The notes under the pieces are model-generated. The model was not told the origin of the DNA, did no database searches, and saw only the letters and a program-made list of their open reading frames with translations. The translations under genes were made by a program, and so were the position numbers. Positions 8,154 to 17,613 of a stretch of DNA of 64,000 nt are shown here, piece by piece; position 1 is the first letter of the stretch; each line of letters starts with the position of its first letter. The stretch covers positions 1 through 64,000 of the forward strand of contig NZ_AXZL01000073.1 in NCBI RefSeq assembly GCF_000485795.1, given 5' to 3'. The DNA comes from Shewanella decolorationis S12. GTDB taxonomy: Bacteria > Pseudomonadota > Gammaproteobacteria > Enterobacterales > Shewanellaceae.

Positions 8154-8985
8154 AACTAATCCCTACAAACCCGGAGAAATAGCCTGCTTTATCAATTACC
8201 ACACTATCAGTGATTTCTTGTCCCAACCCAGTATATTCGAGGATCCCAACAAAATTCACATTGTCAAAAATGGGCACATTGACAACGGTGCGTGCATGGT
8301 AATTGATGGTGGCCGAGGGGTGATATTTGGTACGCAGTGGACCTTCTTCGGCCTTGGTCAGTTTGTAGTAGTAACTTACGAGGTTTTCACTCTTTCGAAT
8401 TGCCCCAATCTCAAAGCCGAGCGCACCCCAAGAAAACGCCTGACTGCGTTTGAGTCTAAGCTGGATCTCGTTACCTTGGTGAACGCCAGTAATATCGTGG
8501 AAGTAACCTATGCTGATATCGAGATAGGGCGTCACCCAAGTGGCATTGAGTCCACCTAGGTAGGAAAGATTGCGTTCAATTTCCTCGAATTTGACGACTT
8601 TAGGATTGATGGGCTGCTTCACTGGGGTATAACCTAAAATATCACTCAGTAATAGTTTATTCAGTCCATCGAATTCGTAGAAAAAACCATCCTCATTAAA
8701 ACGCGTCTGTAGGTCGACAATAAAGCTCTCTGACTCGTACAGGCTGTAACCTAAGGTGAAGTTTTCGACATAAAAGTTCTCACCGTAGTAATACCAAGTG
8801 GGCAGTATCCAAGTGTTGATATTTTCAACTTTTGCCCTTGGGTTTTCGAGAGCACCATAACCTGCGGCAAGGGAAATCTGCCAGTCTCCGGCGGAAACTG
8901 TTTCAATTTCTTTAGCTTGCAGTGTAGTGCACCAACTCAGTAGTAGTACGAGCGGCAAACATTGTTTTCTGACGTTAACTGTCAC
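8143..8985 (-). CDS. MipA/OmpV family outer-membrane protein
   Basis: This 280-residue protein has a signal peptide ending near LQAKE. Alternating beta-strand-like segments rich in Tyr, Phe and Gly follow (WQISLAAGYGALENP, WYYYGENFYVENFTLGYSL). It ends in Tyr-Asp-Phe, an aromatic terminus expected of an outer-membrane barrel. MipA/OmpV proteins are barrels linked to murein hydrolase scaffolding or metal/drug resistance. The start shown is GTG with a weak ribosome site, so a slightly different start is possible. It heads a four-gene operon with DUF3019, a response regulator and a kinase. Confidence 0.8.
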   Translation of the reverse strand: MTVNVRKQCLPLVLLLSWCTTLQAKEIETVSAGDWQISLAAGYGALENPRAKVENINTWILPTWYYYGENFYVENFTLGYSLYESESFIVDLQTRFNEDGFFYEFDGLNKLLLSDILGYTPVKQPINPKVVKFEEIERNLSYLGGLNATWVTPYLDISIGYFHDITGVHQGNEIQLRLKRSQAFSWGALGFEIGAIRKSENLVSYYYKLTKAEEGPLRTKYHPSATINYHARTVVNVPIFDNVNFVGILEYTGLGQEITDSVVIDKAGYFSGFVGISYDF

Positions 8986-9092
8986 TTCTTAGATAATCCC
9001 CAATGTTGTTTAAATGCATTGCTAAACCGCATTAAGACGAGCCTCAGCCTATCATTTTGTTCACAGAATTTAAGCATAATTATTCATAGTGC

Positions 9093-9181
9093 TACAAAAT
9101 GCTACATCTGTGTCGGTAAGCTTTTACGTAATCAATGTGTTTTTGCGGTGTTGATAAGTTGTACAAAATGCTACGTAAAAG
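9093..9181. promoter_or_regulatory. Direct repeats resembling RstA boxes, mipA/subtilase divergent region
   Basis: The 13-mer TACAAAATGCTAC occurs at 9093-9105 and again at 9162-9174, 69 bases apart. It has the TACA-N6-TACA form of the E. coli RstA box. An inverted pair CTTTTACGTA (9121-9130) / TACGTAAAAG (9172-9181) overlaps the second copy. The sites lie between the mipA operon (minus) and the subtilase gene (plus), so they could serve either or both. Confidence 0.5.
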
Positions 9182-9278
9182 TGTTGCTGTTTTCTCCAGC
9201 TTGAATGCTTAGATGGTTGGCCGCTAGGCAGCTTGTCCGTGATAAACGGCTTGCGATAACAATAATGGAGAAAGCAAA

Positions 9279-12200
9279 GTGAAGCTTAAATTACTAACTT
9301 GTACTATTGCTGCCGCCCTTTATGGTGCTGGTGCTATGCAGGCTGCTGCTAGCATAGGCGATGTACATCAACTTAAAGGTTTGCAGTTAACACCAGAACA
9401 AATTGCAAAGTTAAACGCCCCCCAAGCCGAGATCGATGATTCGGCACAAGGGGTTGGGCTCAACCTTCAAATTACCCCTCAAGCTAACAAATTCGAATAT
9501 GAGGAAGGTTTGACGGGTGAGCAAGTCTACATCGTTCGTTTAAACCAAAAACCACTGGCACAAGTGAGTACGGAACTGTTTGCAAGCAGCAATACCAGTA
9601 AAGCCGTTGCGAAATCGTCAAGCCAAAAATTATTCGTTGCCGGACAACCTGCAAGTAGTGCGGTAAAGAACTACCGTAGCCGCTTACTCGATAGCCAAAG
9701 ACAAGTGATTGCTGACATTCAATCGACCGTCGGTGCGCGTCAGGTACGTCAACAATTTACTAATGCGGTCAACGGTTTCTCGATGGCGATGACTCAGGAA
9801 GAAGCGCAACGTGTGTCTCAATTGGCCAATGTCTCTTCTGTTCGTCGCTCGAAAAACTATGAGCTATTCTCGGATGCGGGCCCTGAGCTTATCCAAGCCG
9901 ATAAGATTTGGTCGGGTGAAGCGACTGAAGCCGTGCCTTACAAAGGTGAGGGGATTATTGTTGGTATCGTCGATACTGGGATTAACTCAGATCACCGCTC
10001 ATTTGCCGCTATCGGTGAAGATGGCTATAAGCACAGCAACCCTTGGGGCGCCGGTAACTACATAGGTGACTGTACCAAGAGCGGTTTCGAAACCATGTGT
10101 AACGACAAGTTAATTGGCGTTCGCTCTTATCCTGTGATTACCGATAACTTTACCAACGGTGCTTATGGAGCAACTCGTCCCGCCGTGGGTGAAGACTATC
10201 AAGGCCACGGTTCACACGTTGCTTCTACCGCAGCGGGTAACGTACTGTTCGATGTCGACTATATTAGCCCCGATGGCGGTAAAGCGGTATCCGATGGTTC
10301 TGTAATTAAACCAAAGTTATTCCCACGCATGAGTGGTGTTGCTCCCCATGCGAACATCGTCGCTTACCAAGTGTGTCATCCGGATAACCAGCTGAATGCA
10401 GGCTGCCCTGGTGAGGCGCTGATTGCGGGTATTGAAGATGCGATTAACGATGGCGTTGATGTCATCAACTTCTCCATCGGTGGCCAAGATTCAAACCCTT
10501 GGGTAGATGATGTGGAATTAGCCTTCTTATCTGCTCGCGAAGCCGGTATTTCTGTCGCGGTGGCGGCGGGTAACTCAGGTCAACCTACTGGTTATAAAGA
10601 ATATTTTGGTGCAATCGACCATGCTTCACCTTGGTTAATGAACGTGGCGGCCAGCACCCATGCCCGTGAAGTGGAGATTGAAACTAAGCTGACGGATCCT
10701 ATGGGCGGCAACGAAGCGCCAAAATGGAGCGAAATAGTGGGTGGTGCGATAAATAACCATTCAGTTACTGGTAGAGTGGTAAGGGCAAGTGACTATGGTG
10801 ATGAATACTGTGCTAAACCTTTCCCGGCGGGCACCTTTGACCTGAAAGATGGCAACGGTAACCCAACGGATGTGATCGTCGTGTGTAAGCGTAACAGCTT
10901 ATCAGACACTGCAGGTATTGCGCGTTCAGTGAAGGCTGACAACATCAAAGCGGGCGGCGCCGATGGCATGATCATGTATAACTATGCAAACGGTGATGCG
11001 TTAGTGCCTACGGCTTCTTACTCTGTTCCAAGTATCCATATTACCAAGGAAGAGTGGGACGGTCGTTACGATAACGGCATGGCGGGTTATGGACTAAGTG
11101 ATTGGTTGGCTAAGGGCAGCAACCATGTACTGACTATTTCTGAAACGCAAATCGACCGTACCATCGACCCTGAGCGTGCCGATTGGTTAGCGGCGTTCTC
11201 CTCTCGTGGCCCAAGCCCTTCAACGCCTGAAGCTTTAATTCCCGCGGTTGCAGCTCCTGGTGTGAACATCTATGCGGCCTTTGCCGATGAACATCCATTT
11301 AGCGATTCGCCTGCATCGGGTGACTTTGCCTTCTTAAGTGGTACCTCAATGGCATCGCCACATGTGGCAGGTTCGATGGCGTTATTACGCCAAGCTCAGC
11401 CAAGTTGGAGTGCAACTGAAATTCAATCGGCATTGGCGATGACGGCTGAAAACAAAGTGCAATACTATCGCTTGGATGACAAGAATGGCGATGTGGCATT
11501 AGCCTCAACCTACCGTGCGGGTACTGGTCGTATCAACGTGGCCAATGCGGTGAATGCGGGCTTCGTAATGGATGAAACCGTCGATAACTTCAAGGCGGCG
11601 GATCCACACAATGGCGGCGCGGTTCATAAGTTGAACATCCCACAATTAGTGAACTTCGAATGTAAGCCTAAGTGCCAATGGATCCGTACCATTAAGGCGA
11701 CCAAAGACGGTACTTGGAGCGTCACTAACGGTGATGTGATCAACTGGAGTGTGGATTCACGTTCACAGTTAGTCCAAAACGGCGTGTCGATTAAGGTGTC
11801 ACCAAGCGAGTTTACCTTAGCGGCGGGCGAGAGCATGGATATCGTGGTTGAAGCATCAATCATGGATACCCAAGATTGGTTTAGTAACGCCGAAGTTGAG
11901 CTGCATTCAAACCTGATCTTCACCGAAGCGAGCGGCAAAGCCTCAGAAGCGCATTGGCCAGTAGTCTTTAAATACGACAAAAACGGCATGCCAGGACGCT
12001 TAAGTGCAGTGGCTCACCGTAACAATGCCAATGCTGTTATCAAAGGTATTGATTTACCAGAGGGTGACAACATCCATGGCCGCATCTTCAGTCCAGTGAA
12101 AGCGGATGTGAAAACAGTGGTGCTGCCAAAGGATGACGATGGCAACTTCCCTTGGGCAAGCAATACCGATTTAACGATCCCGATGGATCAGCGTGTCGAC

Positions 12201-14396
12201 GAAGCGACTCATGTGGAAATGATTGATGTGCCTGCCAATGCGCGCCGTTTAATCGTCGAATCATTCGGTACGACTAAGTCAGCGATTCTCGAGAATTTAG
12301 ACAAAGGTAACCTCATTGTTTATGTCGGTAAGGACTATAACGGTAACGGTAAGGCCGATCCTTTCGAAGAATTACTCTGCGTGTCTAACCACATCCAATA
12401 CAACAACTTCTGTAATATTAACCAACCAGAAGAAGGCCAGTATTGGGCGTTGTTCTACAACCCAAGAAAAGGCACTGCTGCGAACAGCTATTACAACGCG
12501 ATGGAAGAAACCTTCCAATATGCGACGACTATCGTTACCGATGACGTTGCGAGCGATATGAGCGTTGAAGTACCTGCGAGCAATGGTCGCGATCCTGTTG
12601 ATATTAAAGTTAATTGGGATATGCCAGAGATGAAAGAAGGTGACGTGTATTACTCGTTACTGGATTTCGGAACCTCTGAGGTGAACGCGGGGAACATTGG
12701 TAAAGTCGCCTTTAAACTCGAGCGCGGCATCGATGATGTGCACTTAGACGCCACCCAAACGGCGGCAGTAGCGGGTGACCAAATTCCATTTACCTTCGAG
12801 GTACAACCTAACGACTCCGGCGTTGACCGTGCATTTAGCATAGTTGCGAACATTCCGGCTGGATTAAGCCTACGCCCTGAAGATGTACTGACTTCTTCGA
12901 GCGCTATCGTTAAGGATGTGAAACTGGAAAATGGCAAACTCACTATCAGTGGTATTCAACCCGATACCAGCGATCTTGAGCCTCGTTACAACGTCACCAC
13001 TAACATTGATGACGCTATGTGCCGTACGCCAAACTTTGGTAACAAGAAGCCGGGCGGATACGTGAACTTAGAAGAGTTTGCTATCTACCCAATCTTCAGT
13101 GGTTTTGCGCCTGTTGAGTATGGCTCTAACGGTAAAGCTTTGAGCGGTAAGGATAATAACATCCTATATCGCAACGGTATTACCTTACCAATCAGCACTG
13201 TGTTTGGTGGTACTTACGATCGCTTCCACCTGTATAACAACCAAGACCAAATCAACATCTATAAACAAAACTCACTGGATATTCGTGGCCACGGTATCGT
13301 GTCCTTATTCCAAGGACAGCCGTTCTTCTATCCATACCATGACATCTTCCCGTACAACAGCTTCCCATACGCCGCTATCGGTATGCTGTGGCGTGGATTT
13401 GGTCTGGGTGCCGGAGCGACGCAAGCCATCCTAAGTGCGCCATTGATCAATACTTCAGCTGAACGTGCGGGTATCTCTATCGCGAGTACTCAAACGGGTT
13501 GGGGTATCTTGGAATACGATAATGCTCGTTCTTACAAGCCATTAGGATACGATGCAAACCGTGTTTACCAATGGGAAGAGAAGGACGATAGATTCGACTT
13601 CGAGCTTATCTTCAACGTAAACACCCGCTTTGGTGACGGTGAGTACGAGATGATGATGGCCTACGACAATATCAACTTCGGTTCACAAGATGGTCGTGGC
13701 TCTATCGGTCTGCAAGGCTTCCAAGGCGGTCTATATGCCTATGGCCCACTGCAGAAATATCTCGGTGAGCAATACGCCTTCGATAACCTGAAGGACAAAA
13801 TCAGCAATGGTCTTGTGATTTGTTACGACTACGTTGGCCCAGAGTCATCACAATTTGAAGTGACGGCTTGGACGACAGTTAAAAACACTGCTGCAGGCCA
13901 AGTGCTGACGGTTGATGCGGTTAGCCAAGTCGATGGTATGGCTGATATCAATATGAGCCACAGTGTAACTGTGCCATCCAACATCAGCATTGGTGCGATT
14001 GCCGACCAAACGATTGCGGAAAACACGAGTTTAGAAGGCTTGAAAGTCATTTATGCCGACGAGCAAAACAGCGTGAACAAGATCACCGTAACGGGTGAGC
14101 ACATCAGCGCTGTGGTGAATGGCAACACTTCAGGTTCAACTATCACTATTACACCAGAAGCTAACTTCCACGGTGACGTAGAAGTCACAGTAACTGTGAG
14201 TGATGTGGAAAACCCAGCCGATGCAGCGAGCACCAGCTTTATGCTGACCGTTGAATCCGATGGTGTTGAACCACAACCACCTGTAGTAACACCTGAACCT
14301 GAGCCGGAAACAAATAAGGATAGTGGTGGTGCACTCGGTGGGCTCACTATGTTGTTGGCGCTCGGTGCAATGAGCAGAAGGAGAAAACATCACTAG
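9279..14396 (+). CDS. Large secreted S8 subtilisin-like protease with GlyGly-CTERM anchor
   Basis: This 1705-residue exported serine protease has a signal peptide at 1-24 and an I9-type propeptide region at about 75-200. The catalytic triad is visible: Asp about 231 (VDTGINSDH), His about 310 (GHGSHVAST) and Ser about 690 (GTSMASPHVAG). A PA-like insertion lies between His and Ser. The long C-terminal part includes beta-sandwich segments and a cadherin-like region (about 1570-1650). The tail has a Pro/Glu linker, GGALGG, a hydrophobic helix and RRRKHH: a GlyGly-CTERM signal normally cleaved by a rhombosortase and linked to type II secretion. It is preceded by GGAGAAAG and followed by a terminator. 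Confidence 0.93.
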   Translation: MKLKLLTCTIAAALYGAGAMQAAASIGDVHQLKGLQLTPEQIAKLNAPQAEIDDSAQGVGLNLQITPQANKFEYEEGLTGEQVYIVRLNQKPLAQVSTELFASSNTSKAVAKSSSQKLFVAGQPASSAVKNYRSRLLDSQRQVIADIQSTVGARQVRQQFTNAVNGFSMAMTQEEAQRVSQLANVSSVRRSKNYELFSDAGPELIQADKIWSGEATEAVPYKGEGIIVGIVDTGINSDHRSFAAIGEDGYKHSNPWGAGNYIGDCTKSGFETMCNDKLIGVRSYPVITDNFTNGAYGATRPAVGEDYQGHGSHVASTAAGNVLFDVDYISPDGGKAVSDGSVIKPKLFPRMSGVAPHANIVAYQVCHPDNQLNAGCPGEALIAGIEDAINDGVDVINFSIGGQDSNPWVDDVELAFLSAREAGISVAVAAGNSGQPTGYKEYFGAIDHASPWLMNVAASTHAREVEIETKLTDPMGGNEAPKWSEIVGGAINNHSVTGRVVRASDYGDEYCAKPFPAGTFDLKDGNGNPTDVIVVCKRNSLSDTAGIARSVKADNIKAGGADGMIMYNYANGDALVPTASYSVPSIHITKEEWDGRYDNGMAGYGLSDWLAKGSNHVLTISETQIDRTIDPERADWLAAFSSRGPSPSTPEALIPAVAAPGVNIYAAFADEHPFSDSPASGDFAFLSGTSMASPHVAGSMALLRQAQPSWSATEIQSALAMTAENKVQYYRLDDKNGDVALASTYRAGTGRINVANAVNAGFVMDETVDNFKAADPHNGGAVHKLNIPQLVNFECKPKCQWIRTIKATKDGTWSVTNGDVINWSVDSRSQLVQNGVSIKVSPSEFTLAAGESMDIVVEASIMDTQDWFSNAEVELHSNLIFTEASGKASEAHWPVVFKYDKNGMPGRLSAVAHRNNANAVIKGIDLPEGDNIHGRIFSPVKADVKTVVLPKDDDGNFPWASNTDLTIPMDQRVDEATHVEMIDVPANARRLIVESFGTTKSAILENLDKGNLIVYVGKDYNGNGKADPFEELLCVSNHIQYNNFCNINQPEEGQYWALFYNPRKGTAANSYYNAMEETFQYATTIVTDDVASDMSVEVPASNGRDPVDIKVNWDMPEMKEGDVYYSLLDFGTSEVNAGNIGKVAFKLERGIDDVHLDATQTAAVAGDQIPFTFEVQPNDSGVDRAFSIVANIPAGLSLRPEDVLTSSSAIVKDVKLENGKLTISGIQPDTSDLEPRYNVTTNIDDAMCRTPNFGNKKPGGYVNLEEFAIYPIFSGFAPVEYGSNGKALSGKDNNILYRNGITLPISTVFGGTYDRFHLYNNQDQINIYKQNSLDIRGHGIVSLFQGQPFFYPYHDIFPYNSFPYAAIGMLWRGFGLGAGATQAILSAPLINTSAERAGISIASTQTGWGILEYDNARSYKPLGYDANRVYQWEEKDDRFDFELIFNVNTRFGDGEYEMMMAYDNINFGSQDGRGSIGLQGFQGGLYAYGPLQKYLGEQYAFDNLKDKISNGLVICYDYVGPESSQFEVTAWTTVKNTAAGQVLTVDAVSQVDGMADINMSHSVTVPSNISIGAIADQTIAENTSLEGLKVIYADEQNSVNKITVTGEHISAVVNGNTSGSTITITPEANFHGDVEVTVTVSDVENPADAASTSFMLTVESDGVEPQPPVVTPEPEPETNKDSGGALGGLTMLLALGAMSRRRKHH

Positions 14397-14441
14397 ATTG
14401 TTTATTAAAAAATAGTCAATTATTAATCCTGAATTTAGGAT

Positions 14442-14470
14442 GCCGGCAAATGGATTTTGCCGGCTTTTTG
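14442..14470 (+). terminator. Intrinsic terminator of the subtilase gene
   Basis: The stem gccggcaaa / tttgccggc is followed by a T-run (ctttttg), 46 bases after the stop codon. Confidence 0.88.
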
Positions 14471-14565
14471 CTTTATGGGGATGGATAACTGCTGATTTTG
14501 CTTTCATCAAAATGTCTTTTTAATGGCATAATCTTGCTTATTTTATGCATCGAAAGGCAAAGCAT

Positions 14566-15717
14566 ATGCTGCAGATATTCTTACGTTTTTTTACCCTTGG
14601 GCTGATGAGCTTTGGCGGGCCTGCTGCACATATCGGCTATTTTCGACAAACCTTTGTCAACGAACTCGGCTGGCTTGATGATAAACGCTATGCCAGCTTA
14701 GTTGCTTTAAGCCAATTTATGCCGGGTCCAGGCTCGAGTCAGGTGGGATTTGCTATTGGTTATCATCGCGGTGGATTACTTGGGGCCATAGCCGCCTTTG
14801 CCGGATTTACCTTGCCTTCCTTTGTATTGATGTATTTGCTTGCTGTAACCACCGCCGCTTGGTTAGGTAACGATTATATGCAGGGCATAGTTCATGGCTT
14901 AAAGCTGTTGGCTGTGGTCGTGGTTGCAGAAGCTGTGCTGGCGATGTTTAGCCAGTTTTGCCAGCGTAAAACCGCGCGTTTATTGATGCTTGGCTGCGCC
15001 GCGAGCATACTGATTTTCCCGTTCTTGTGGACCCAAATTGCGTTGTTAATCCTTGCCGCGCTTTTAGGCTTATCGTTTTTGAGTGCAACCGAGAGCGAGC
15101 CTCAAAAACCTGAACCCATTCGCTTGAATTACCTTAGCCTAGCTATATTTATCGCCTTGTTTGTGGCGAGCTTTTTTGCCTTAAATCTTGGCGTTGAAGC
15201 GGGGATCTTTGGTGAGTTTTATCGCGCTGGCAGCTTAGTCTTCGGTGGCGGTCATGTGGTGCTACCTCTGCTTGAGACTGCGGTCGGCGATTCTCTGAGT
15301 AGCGATCGCTTCCTCACCGGATACGCCTTTGCCCAGGCTATGCCTGGGCCTATGTTCACCTTTGCCACCTTCCTTGGCGCAGAAATGATGCTAGACAATC
15401 CCTTTGTCGGCGCGGCTATCGCAACGCTTGCTATCTTCTTGCCGGGATTTTTATTGATGCTGGTGGGCTTAAAGAGTTGGCATGCGATTGCGGCCAGGCC
15501 CAAGATTGCCGGCATGCTTGCTGGTGTAAATGCCTGTGTGGTGGGATTGTTAGCGGCGGCACTATATCAACCCGTATTCAGCCAAGGGGTATTGTCTGCT
15601 GTGGATATGGCGTTGGTTTTGCTCGGTTTTGGTGCATTAAAGATCTTCAAACTGTCGATGTTATTATTGGTAGTCGGCTTTAGTGTTTGTGGTATGGCTT
15701 TGATAGTATTGATGTAA
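14566..15717 (+). CDS. chrA: ChrA-type chromate ion transporter (CHR family)
   Basis: This is a long-form CHR protein of 383 residues with two homologous halves and about 10-12 membrane segments. The N-terminal half begins with SFGGPAAHIGYFRQTFV and FMPGPGSSQVGFAIGYHRGG. The C-terminal half has the paired motifs VFGGGHVVLPLLETAV and AFAQAMPGPMFTFATFLG. The family exports chromate from the cytoplasm. The start at 14566 is chosen because AAAGG lies 9 bases upstream; an in-frame ATG at 14545 has no ribosome site. It stands alone, with no ChrB regulator beside it. Confidence 0.88.
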   Translation: MLQIFLRFFTLGLMSFGGPAAHIGYFRQTFVNELGWLDDKRYASLVALSQFMPGPGSSQVGFAIGYHRGGLLGAIAAFAGFTLPSFVLMYLLAVTTAAWLGNDYMQGIVHGLKLLAVVVVAEAVLAMFSQFCQRKTARLLMLGCAASILIFPFLWTQIALLILAALLGLSFLSATESEPQKPEPIRLNYLSLAIFIALFVASFFALNLGVEAGIFGEFYRAGSLVFGGGHVVLPLLETAVGDSLSSDRFLTGYAFAQAMPGPMFTFATFLGAEMMLDNPFVGAAIATLAIFLPGFLLMLVGLKSWHAIAARPKIAGMLAGVNACVVGLLAAALYQPVFSQGVLSAVDMALVLLGFGALKIFKLSMLLLVVGFSVCGMALIVLM

Positions 15718-15846
15718 TGCAAGGCGAAGGTAATTTTTACAAATTAAAGGAAATTTTGTTAACTCTAACTCTGAGTGATTGCACCTTTTTGGCTATACTT
15801 CAACCAGATAAAAAATATAACCCGATTTAATCTGGAGTAAGCAAGC

Positions 15847-17511
15847 ATGTCGAATTTAAGCCTGCGTAACAAATTACTGCTGTTATCTTTATTTCCCCTC
15901 GTATTGACCTTACTCGTGCTCATGGTGGTTTCTTATTATGTTGAGCAGGAGTCCCTCTCGGAAGAAGTTGTGACCTTTAAAACTAAATTGGTCGGTGAAC
16001 GGAAGCAACAAATCAAAGAAGCCACTGAGATTGCCGCTGGAATCGTGCAATACCAATTGTCATTGAAAGATAAAGGGAATGTGAATCAAGCCCTGCGGGA
16101 TATTCGTTTCGGTACTGCTGGCTATTTCTTTATGTACGACTCTCAAGGGAAAAATATTTTCCATGCCCTAATGCCAAATCTTGAGGGGCAGAACAAAATC
16201 GATATGACTGACCCACGGGGTACTAAGATCATTGTCGGTTTGCTGGATGCGGCCAAACGCGGTGACGGTAACTTTTCCTATTACTATCAAAAGCCTAATA
16301 CTAACGAGCAAATCGAGAAGATTAGCTATGTGATGATGGTTCCTGGGACTGACTGGATGTTAGGTACTGGTGCTTATATCGATGATATTGAAGCCGTGGT
16401 GGAGGATTACCGCCAAACTGTTACCGAGCAGATGACAGATAAGTCCTACATGATCCTATTAATTGCCCTCGTGCTGACGGGGATTACCGCCTTTATTATC
16501 ATGGTGGCCGCCCATCGTATGGTGATACCCATTAAAAATATGGCCGTTAATCTTAATGATATTGCCAAGGGGGAAGGGGATTTAACTAAACGCTTAACCG
16601 TGAAGGGCGAGGATGAAATTGCTCAGTTAGGTCAAGCCTTTAACTTGTTTGTCGATAAACTTCAAACCATTATCGGCGATGTGGCAAACGCCACGGCTAA
16701 AGTGAAATCCGCCGCCAATGCGATTCACGATCAAACCAAAGTGATGTCTAGCCAACTGCTTAGCCACAACAACGAGACAGACCAAGTGGTGACGGCCATT
16801 ACCGAGATGTCATCTACCGCGAGTGAAGTGGCGCAAAATACCACCCAAGTTGCCGAGGCGACCCAAGCGGCAACAGGTGATGTGGCTAATGCTCAGCGTT
16901 GTGTTGATGCTTCACTCGAAGAGATTGCTGGACTGATGTCGCAAATCAATAATGCCGCGGGCAGTATTAAGTCTCTAAGCGAGCAATCGCAAAAGATTAA
17001 CAGTGTGCTGTCGGTCATTGGTGGCATTGCCGAGCAAACTAACTTACTAGCATTGAACGCGGCGATTGAAGCGGCACGTGCTGGTGAGCAGGGCCGTGGC
17101 TTTGCCGTGGTGGCCGATGAAGTGCGTAATCTTGCCAGCCGGACTCAGGCAAGTACCTTAGAAATCAACGAAATGCTATCAGAGCTCCATAAGCTGGTGG
17201 CTATAGCGGTAAAAACCATGGACGAGAGTCAACAGAGCTGCGTACGTTCAGTGGATTCTTCCCGCGCTATTTCCGAAAGCTTAGGATCTGTGACATCGGC
17301 GGTCACAGCGATTAACGATATGAGCACACAGATTGCGACGGCGGCGACCGAGCAAAGCTCTGTGACCGAAGAAATTAACCGTAATGTTTATGCTATTCAA
17401 GAAATCGTCAACGAGCTGCTGCATTCCAGTGAAGATGCGGCCAGAGTAAGCCAAACCGTATCGCAGGAAGGCATTAACCTTGGCAAGTTGGTTGGGCAGT
17501 TTAAAATTTAA
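15847..17511 (+). CDS. Methyl-accepting chemotaxis protein with Cache sensor domain
   Basis: This 554-residue chemoreceptor has an N-terminal helix at 9-29 and a periplasmic single-Cache domain (about 35-190, with [13 protein letters not shown] and [15 protein letters not shown]). A second helix lies at about 200-220, with HAMP following. The cytoplasmic signalling hairpin tip is [20 protein letters not shown], followed by [15 protein letters not shown]. Ligands of this Cache class are usually small organic acids, but none can be named here. It is monocistronic with a strong terminator 28 bases downstream. Confidence 0.93.
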   Translation: MSNLSLRNKLLLLSLFPLVLTLLVLMVVSYYVEQESLSEEVVTFKTKLVGERKQQIKEATEIAAGIVQYQLSLKDKGNVNQALRDIRFGTAGYFFMYDSQGKNIFHALMPNLEGQNKIDMTDPRGTKIIVGLLDAAKRGDGNFSYYYQKPNTNEQIEKISYVMMVPGTDWMLGTGAYIDDIEAVVEDYRQTVTEQMTDKSYMILLIALVLTGITAFIIMVAAHRMVIPIKNMAVNLNDIAKGEGDLTKRLTVKGEDEIAQLGQAFNLFVDKLQTIIGDVANATAKVKSAANAIHDQTKVMSSQLLSHNNETDQVVTAITEMSSTASEVAQNTTQVAEATQAATGDVANAQRCVDASLEEIAGLMSQINNAAGSIKSLSEQSQKINSVLSVIGGIAEQTNLLALNAAIEAARAGEQGRGFAVVADEVRNLASRTQASTLEINEMLSELHKLVAIAVKTMDESQQSCVRSVDSSRAISESLGSVTSAVTAINDMSTQIATAATEQSSVTEEINRNVYAIQEIVNELLHSSEDAARVSQTVSQEGINLGKLVGQFKI

Positions 17512-17538
17512 TACTGATTTATTATTGGGTTATAAAAT

Positions 17539-17567
17539 AAAACGGGAGATAACATCTCCCGTTTTTA
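17539..17567. terminator. Intrinsic terminator between the chemoreceptor and formate dehydrogenase
   Basis: The perfect 12-bp stem aaaacgggagat / atctcccgtttt has a 3-base loop and continues as T-run. It can serve the plus-strand chemoreceptor and, by its A/T symmetry, the convergent minus-strand gene ending at 17614. Confidence 0.9.
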
Positions 17568-17613
17568 ATATTTATCTTTGGGCTTAACCTTGATGTACTG
17601 TCATGCCCAAGCC

